The translations under genes and the position numbers were made by a program. This document shows positions 60,000-64,000 of a stretch of 64,000 nucleotides of DNA, piece after piece. Numbering within the stretch: the first letter of the stretch is position 1; each line of letters starts with the position of its first letter. The notes beneath the pieces were generated by a model. It saw only the letters and a list, made by a program, of their open reading frames with translations. It made no database searches and was not told the origin of the DNA. Source of the stretch: Argentina anserina (lineage: Eukaryota; Streptophyta; Magnoliopsida; Rosales; Rosaceae); the NCBI RefSeq assembly GCF_933775445.1, contig NC_065874.1, positions 436,501 through 500,500 on the forward strand. Direction: 5' to 3'.

Positions 60000-60354
60000 T
60001 GATAAAGTGATCTGGGGTTCACATCTAAAACTAATTGGCTATGGATGGAGTGGTCCAAACTCTTATAAACTCACAGGTTATGTTTTAATTCTCAATGTGA
60101 GATTTATATTCTCAACACGCCCCCGCACGTGTGACGAATTTTCAAGCCATACACGTGGACAACATTTTGAGTGACGTGGAGTCCGTGTGGTCATTTGGGC
60201 TTCACACGTGGACGTGAGTAACCCGCTCTTATACCATGATAAAGTGATATGGGGTTCACATCCAAAACCAATTAACTAAGGATTGAGTGGCCCAAACACT
60301 TATAAACCCACATGTGAGGTTTCAATTTCCAATGTGAGATTTATATTCTCAACA
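60000..60354 (-). mobile_element. TRIM-type miniature LTR retrotransposon, 355 bp
   Basis: Two direct repeats of 118 bases each (60000-60117 and 60237-60354), about 86 percent alike by eye, flank a 119-base centre. In the minus orientation each repeat starts TGTTGAG (left copy) and ends TTTATCA, that is, TG...CA. Next to the right repeat is TGGTATAAGAGC (60236-60225), one or two bases from the initiator-tRNA-Met primer binding site TGGTATCAGAGC. Next to the left repeat is a purine-rich run (CGTGCGGGGGCGT) where the polypurine tract should be. The element has no coding capacity. No target duplication is evident at the flanks (TCATC / TGAAC), so it is probably old or altered. Confidence 0.85.
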
Positions 60355-60816
60355 TGAACTACATGCCCTTGCAATTAGTTTTCGTTTATCAACTTCGACT
60401 GAATGCAGTGAAACAAGAATAGCAGAAGAGCATAATTCACCCTGTTACACAGAACGAAGAACTGAAGAAGAGAGAAAGATGGATATTCGTAGACAACATG
60501 AGATGTTTGATAGCTACGTAAAACATGTACATATGATCTTCTGATCCCACAAGCTAGAACAATCTTTCTGGATAAATAAACAAAACCGATCTCTTTGCTC
60601 ATCCGGAGTTCTATAGTAAACTTGTTCATTGAATGGGGTAATTGATCAGAACCAAACAATTAGGATCAGTTGATGGAATCTAAGTACAACAAAGTATATA
60701 ATCATTGTAGTGTTACATTAGATAGTTAAAAGAACATCATGTACAGATTATAAGAGGGCTAATCCTTTATCATTGAAAGTAATAACAATAACCACAATAC
60801 CTTCTAAGTAATGTTG
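60355..60816. other. Spacer downstream of the kinase gene
   Basis: Contains the 3' untranslated region of the HT1-type kinase (minus strand). No other feature recognised. Confidence 0.5.
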
Positions 60817-62610
60817 TCAGGCATGTACAGGTATGGAAGAGCTCAAAGATACACAACCTTTCAAGCGTTCGATGATGGCATTTTTACTTACCAGCCTAGA
60901 GTGGTGTGTGAGAGGAAGACCTTCCTTCACACACTCATCATACTTCTCCAAAGCAGACACAATATCACTAAAATCTGGTCGCTTCGAGGGGTTTGGTGCC
61001 CAGCAGCGCTTGATGAGATGTGCGAGTGCAGGTTGACAACTCGCCGGCATCGGAGGCCTTTCATTCTGCCACATAAAAATGAAACTTTCAGAAACTTCTC
61101 CCAGAGATCCATTTCCAGGGTACTATAGTTCATAGTTAGGCAAGAGCTTAACTGTCCACAACAAAGAACTCGAAAATAAAATTGAGGAGCTTATTCTTGG
61201 CAAGGATACCTTGGCTTGAATAGGAAACTCATAATGGAACAAGTTCCTTAAACTAAGAAAAGATTGAATTTATTCTTCGAGTACAGGGTAATGGTTGCAC
61301 AATAGAATCTTACTTTGACAAATTAAGGTCATAGGAATAGAGAATCATTCTCTACTCACATTTCAATGTACATTGGAACATAATTAGAACCTAACTTACT
61401 GCTTAACTACAACTCATTTTATAAGGAGGCTCAGCCAGAAAGTATGCATTCTTGCAAATTCACAGAATGAACTTATGTTGAACTTGGTTAAGCTATGAAT
61501 CCAACGTTATGATACGATTTCTGATTGAGATGATTATAGTTGTGTAACAAAATAGTAAACTCAAGGCTAAGAAGTATCACATATACATAATTTAAGTAAG
61601 AAATTTGACTAGTAATATATGTTTTATCCATCTCACCTTCTCAGCCACAGCAAATGCAGCCTGGACAGGAGTCATTCCTTGAAAAGGAAGCAAAGCTGTT
61701 GTAAGCTCCCACAGCACAATCCCAAAGCTATAAACATCAACCTTTCTAGAACAAGGCTTCTCCTTGATCATCTCAGGCGCCATCCAACGATAAGTCCCCT
61801 TGTTTCCTTTTGTCTCCTGGCACTGTGTTTCAAGGCACGATGTGCCAAAATCCGCCACCTTCACCCTCATTTCATCATTGAGAAGCAAATTATTCGACTT
61901 TAGGTCTCTATGGATTACCCCTTGAGAATGAAGATACTCCATTCCCCGCGATATGTCAAGGGCTAACCTCAGAATCGTCTCTGTTGAAAGAGAGTAAGGC
62001 TCTTTCTTGTTGAGATACATCCTCAGTGTTCCTTGTGACATATATTCTGTGATGATGCAGTACACAGGTGGCTTTTTACAAGCTGCAAGAAACTGGAACA
62101 AAAAAAAAATGCTCACTAATTTAAACAACAAGATGATTATATATTCCCAATAATTTTCAATGGAGAATCGGATTTTCACAAGCACAATACCTGGACTATG
62201 TTGGGATGCATTAGCCGCGAAAGTAGAGCAACTTCACATTTGAATTGCTGCTCAAGTAAGGTTCTGGTCTCCTCTCTCTGATTTGGAATCCTCACCATTT
62301 TCACAGCAACGGCTCTCTGCTTGTAAATCCCACGGTAAATCCGACTGTGTGCTCCAGAAGCAAACTTGTTACCAATGAACAGCTGAGAAAGATCAGCAGT
62401 CCACTCCTCCTGGTCCTCCTTAGCCACTTCCCAGGTCTCCATATTTTCCGACTCCAAAATCATAGACCATGACTCCAAGCTATCAAATCTCTTCCTCTCC
62501 ATGTTTTCCATGTCTGAATTGTACTGGTGTTTTGATGATGATGATGGATTTGGCAACGACTTGCCCTTCGATTTTCGTAGACGAAGTGCATGGAAACATG
62601 AAGTCGCCAT
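60817..62610 (-). CDS. HT1: Raf-like serine/threonine protein kinase, HT1 type (3 exons)
   Basis: Exons 62610-62191, 62092-61637 and 61065-60817 sum to 1125 bases, encoding 374 residues. After an N-terminal basic and Ser-rich part (RLRKSKGKSLPNPSSSSKHQ) comes the kinase domain from EEWTADLSQLFIGNKFASGA (about 70): glycine loop, Lys in VAVKMVRIP, Asp in HRDLKSNN, DFGTSCLE, and GTYRWMAPEMI; all catalytic residues are present. GTXXWMAPE identifies the plant Raf-like C group. The sequence around the loop and the C-terminal tail (ALAHLIKRCWAPNPSKRPDF) match Arabidopsis HT1, which holds stomata open at low CO2 and is restrained by MPK4/MPK12. Proximity of CDS1 and DUF506 genes here, as at At1g62400-62430, supports orthology. 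I chose Met 62610 (MATSCFHALR); an upstream in-frame Met at 62679 would add 23 residues. Confidence 0.9.
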
Positions 62611-63185
62611 TGAAAACCTTTTACAGAAAACTCTGGATCGTATGAACCTTAAGAGGAAGCTTTCTGGCAAACTAAACAATCAAGAGGAAGAATGATTTTC
62701 CTTCTGAACGTGTGACTTAATTTCAGAAAGTGCATGAACTGATTCCGATACATGGGTTACATGGAAGAGTGGAAAACAGATATGGGTTTTCATCAAGAAC
62801 TGAAACAAGGACGTTGAAGCTTCAAAATTTTCAGAGAAGAAGCAGAGAGATAAGAGAACCAGGAGACTATTTTCCATTAAAAAGATGATCTGTTTGATGC
62901 TTGTCAAAGCATAAATGATTGAACTGAAACCTCCCGATCAGAACAGAGTACATGAAGACATACATAACTTACTTTCATGGTTTCGAAAAATTGAAGCAAC
63001 GATAGAGATAATGCATGAAAACACAAAGCCTGCAGTGAAGAAGAGGGGAAAAGGGTTGCAGAGTATGTGATAGGATAAGGAGGATTAGGTCGTTTGCCAG
63101 TAGAAAGATGAATTCAAAGGCAGAGATTGCAGGGGTGGCTCGTGATTGCTTGGTTCAAAAGTGGTTTTACTTTATCATTTTCTTC

Positions 63186-63231
<46 letters not shown>

Positions 63232-63240
63232 GATACAGCT
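62611..63240 (-). promoter_or_regulatory. Leader and upstream region of the HT1-type kinase gene
   Basis: Region upstream of the start codon, with a (GA)n tract at its far end that reads (CT)n on the gene strand, a common feature of plant leaders. A TATA box is not clear. No exact transcription start can be given. Confidence 0.35.
63187..63229 (+). repeat. (AG)n microsatellite
   Basis: About 21 uninterrupted AG units, likely variable between individuals. Confidence 0.9.
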
Positions 63241-63879
63241 ACTCTGTTTCTGTTGCAGGTCCTTCTAGCATCACCATGAATGAATGAAGTTGCTGTTGTT
63301 GGAAACCTTGGGATATATCCTATTCTTGAACTGTAATCAACTGAAAATGCCACTGCTCAAATGGCTTCAAGCTCATTAGACAAGTGGCATATACGAGTGC
63401 TGAGCTGACTGGCAAACCAAAAGTGGATGATAATGATAAACCAAATAACATTACATCTTATGTTTGATTAAGAATAGAAAGAGCTTGCACTATGCATGGT
63501 GTTAGTAAGAAGATAAATCGAATAATGTTTTGATGTTGAAATGTTGATCATGTTACTTAGCATCAATTGTAAAGTATAAGATAGTCAAGCACTACAATAG
63601 TTGAGCATTTAGACACATGTCCAAGCTTAATCCATCCTAGTGTCCTACTATATTCCAAGTCGAAGGAGAAAGAGTGCATGTGAGGAAGGGAGACAAAAAA
63701 ATGTTCTCTTCTCATTTGAAATTGTTTGATCTAAGAGAGTTTAGGCATATAAAGAAGTGAATACTAATGTTCCTGGACTAAGTTTGGTGTAAACATTACA
63801 TATCATTACATATACAATATGTACACGAATACACGATACATAGTGAACGTTGACATGCATGAATGACACTTGCACTACC
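63241..63879. other. Intergenic spacer
   Basis: AT-rich DNA without a recognised gene. Confidence 0.5.
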
Positions 63880-63928
63880 TTATTTGATTCTCGAAAGCTT
63901 GCGAAGATGATTGCTATCTAAATCATAC
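63880..63928 (-). CDS. Possible last exon of a gene that begins right of the window
   Basis: On the minus strand a good acceptor (GAATTCTCCAG at about 63929-63939) is followed by a short frame reading YDLDSNHLRKLSRIK and a TAA stop at 63880-63882. It is only 49 bases, so the call is weak. The rest of the gene would lie beyond 64000. Confidence 0.2.
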
Positions 63929-64000
63929 CTGGAGAATTCAAAAAACAAAATTAATGAACATGACCTCCATCGCAAGAAACAAATTTCTCACATCCACTAT

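Overview
This window is nuclear DNA from a flowering plant. The genes carry many GT-AG introns with AT-rich, poorly conserved interiors, and every recognisable protein looks like a land-plant protein. About 16 genes are intact or nearly so in 64 kb, so the genome is compact. Protein similarity recalled from memory suggests a eudicot, possibly Rosaceae (strawberry/rose type), but the sequence alone does not prove the family.

Layout. 0-1.1 kb: last three exons of a USP39/Sad1-like splicing factor (+). 2.4-11.1 kb: two intronless MBOAT wax-synthase-like acyltransferases (+), separated by a dead hAT transposase copy and AT-rich DNA. 12.3-14.5 kb: V-ATPase subunit e and a 112-residue secreted cysteine-rich peptide. 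14.7-18.65 kb (-): BAG5 and a 14-exon fumarylacetoacetase. 19.8-20.9 kb (-): an unrecognised, apparently damaged zinc-finger-like locus. 21.95-26.7 kb (+): TFIIF alpha (RAP74), nine exons. 27.2-28 kb (-): a phytocyanin that has lost most of its copper site. 29.9-30.55 kb (-): a plant protein of unknown function. 30.6-33.4 kb: repeat-rich spacer. 33.5-37.3 kb (+): CDP-diacylglycerol synthase. 38.4-39.7 kb (-): alkaline ceramidase. 41.4-42.1 kb: frameshifted RING-H2 relic. 44-45.4 kb: DUF506 protein. 47.3-49.6 kb: unknown protein ending in an EAR-type LxLxL motif. 50.5 kb (-): 59-residue membrane microprotein. 51.1-52.9 kb: acyl-protein-thioesterase-like hydrolase. 53.9-54.6 kb: unknown protein with a CxCxxC motif. 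54.6-60.4 kb: repeat-rich spacer containing a complete TRIM element. 60.8-62.6 kb (-): HT1-type Raf-like kinase.

The genes are not an operon and do not form one pathway. Membrane-lipid functions recur (wax/sterol ester synthesis, CDP-DAG, ceramide, acyl-protein thioesterase), but the better explanation of the order is ancestry. From memory, Arabidopsis places HT1, CDS1, FAH, BAG5, ACER, CDS2, VHA-e and the wax synthase cluster in a few small neighbourhoods, so this window resembles one unsplit ancestral block. I found no clearly new biological system. The strongest items for a second look are the TRIM (118-bp terminal repeats, tRNA-Met-type primer site), the cysteine-rich peptide, the EAR-motif protein, the 59-residue membrane protein, the copper-site-less phytocyanin, the optional N-terminal extension of FAH, and a small hairpin element with a 10-bp target duplication.
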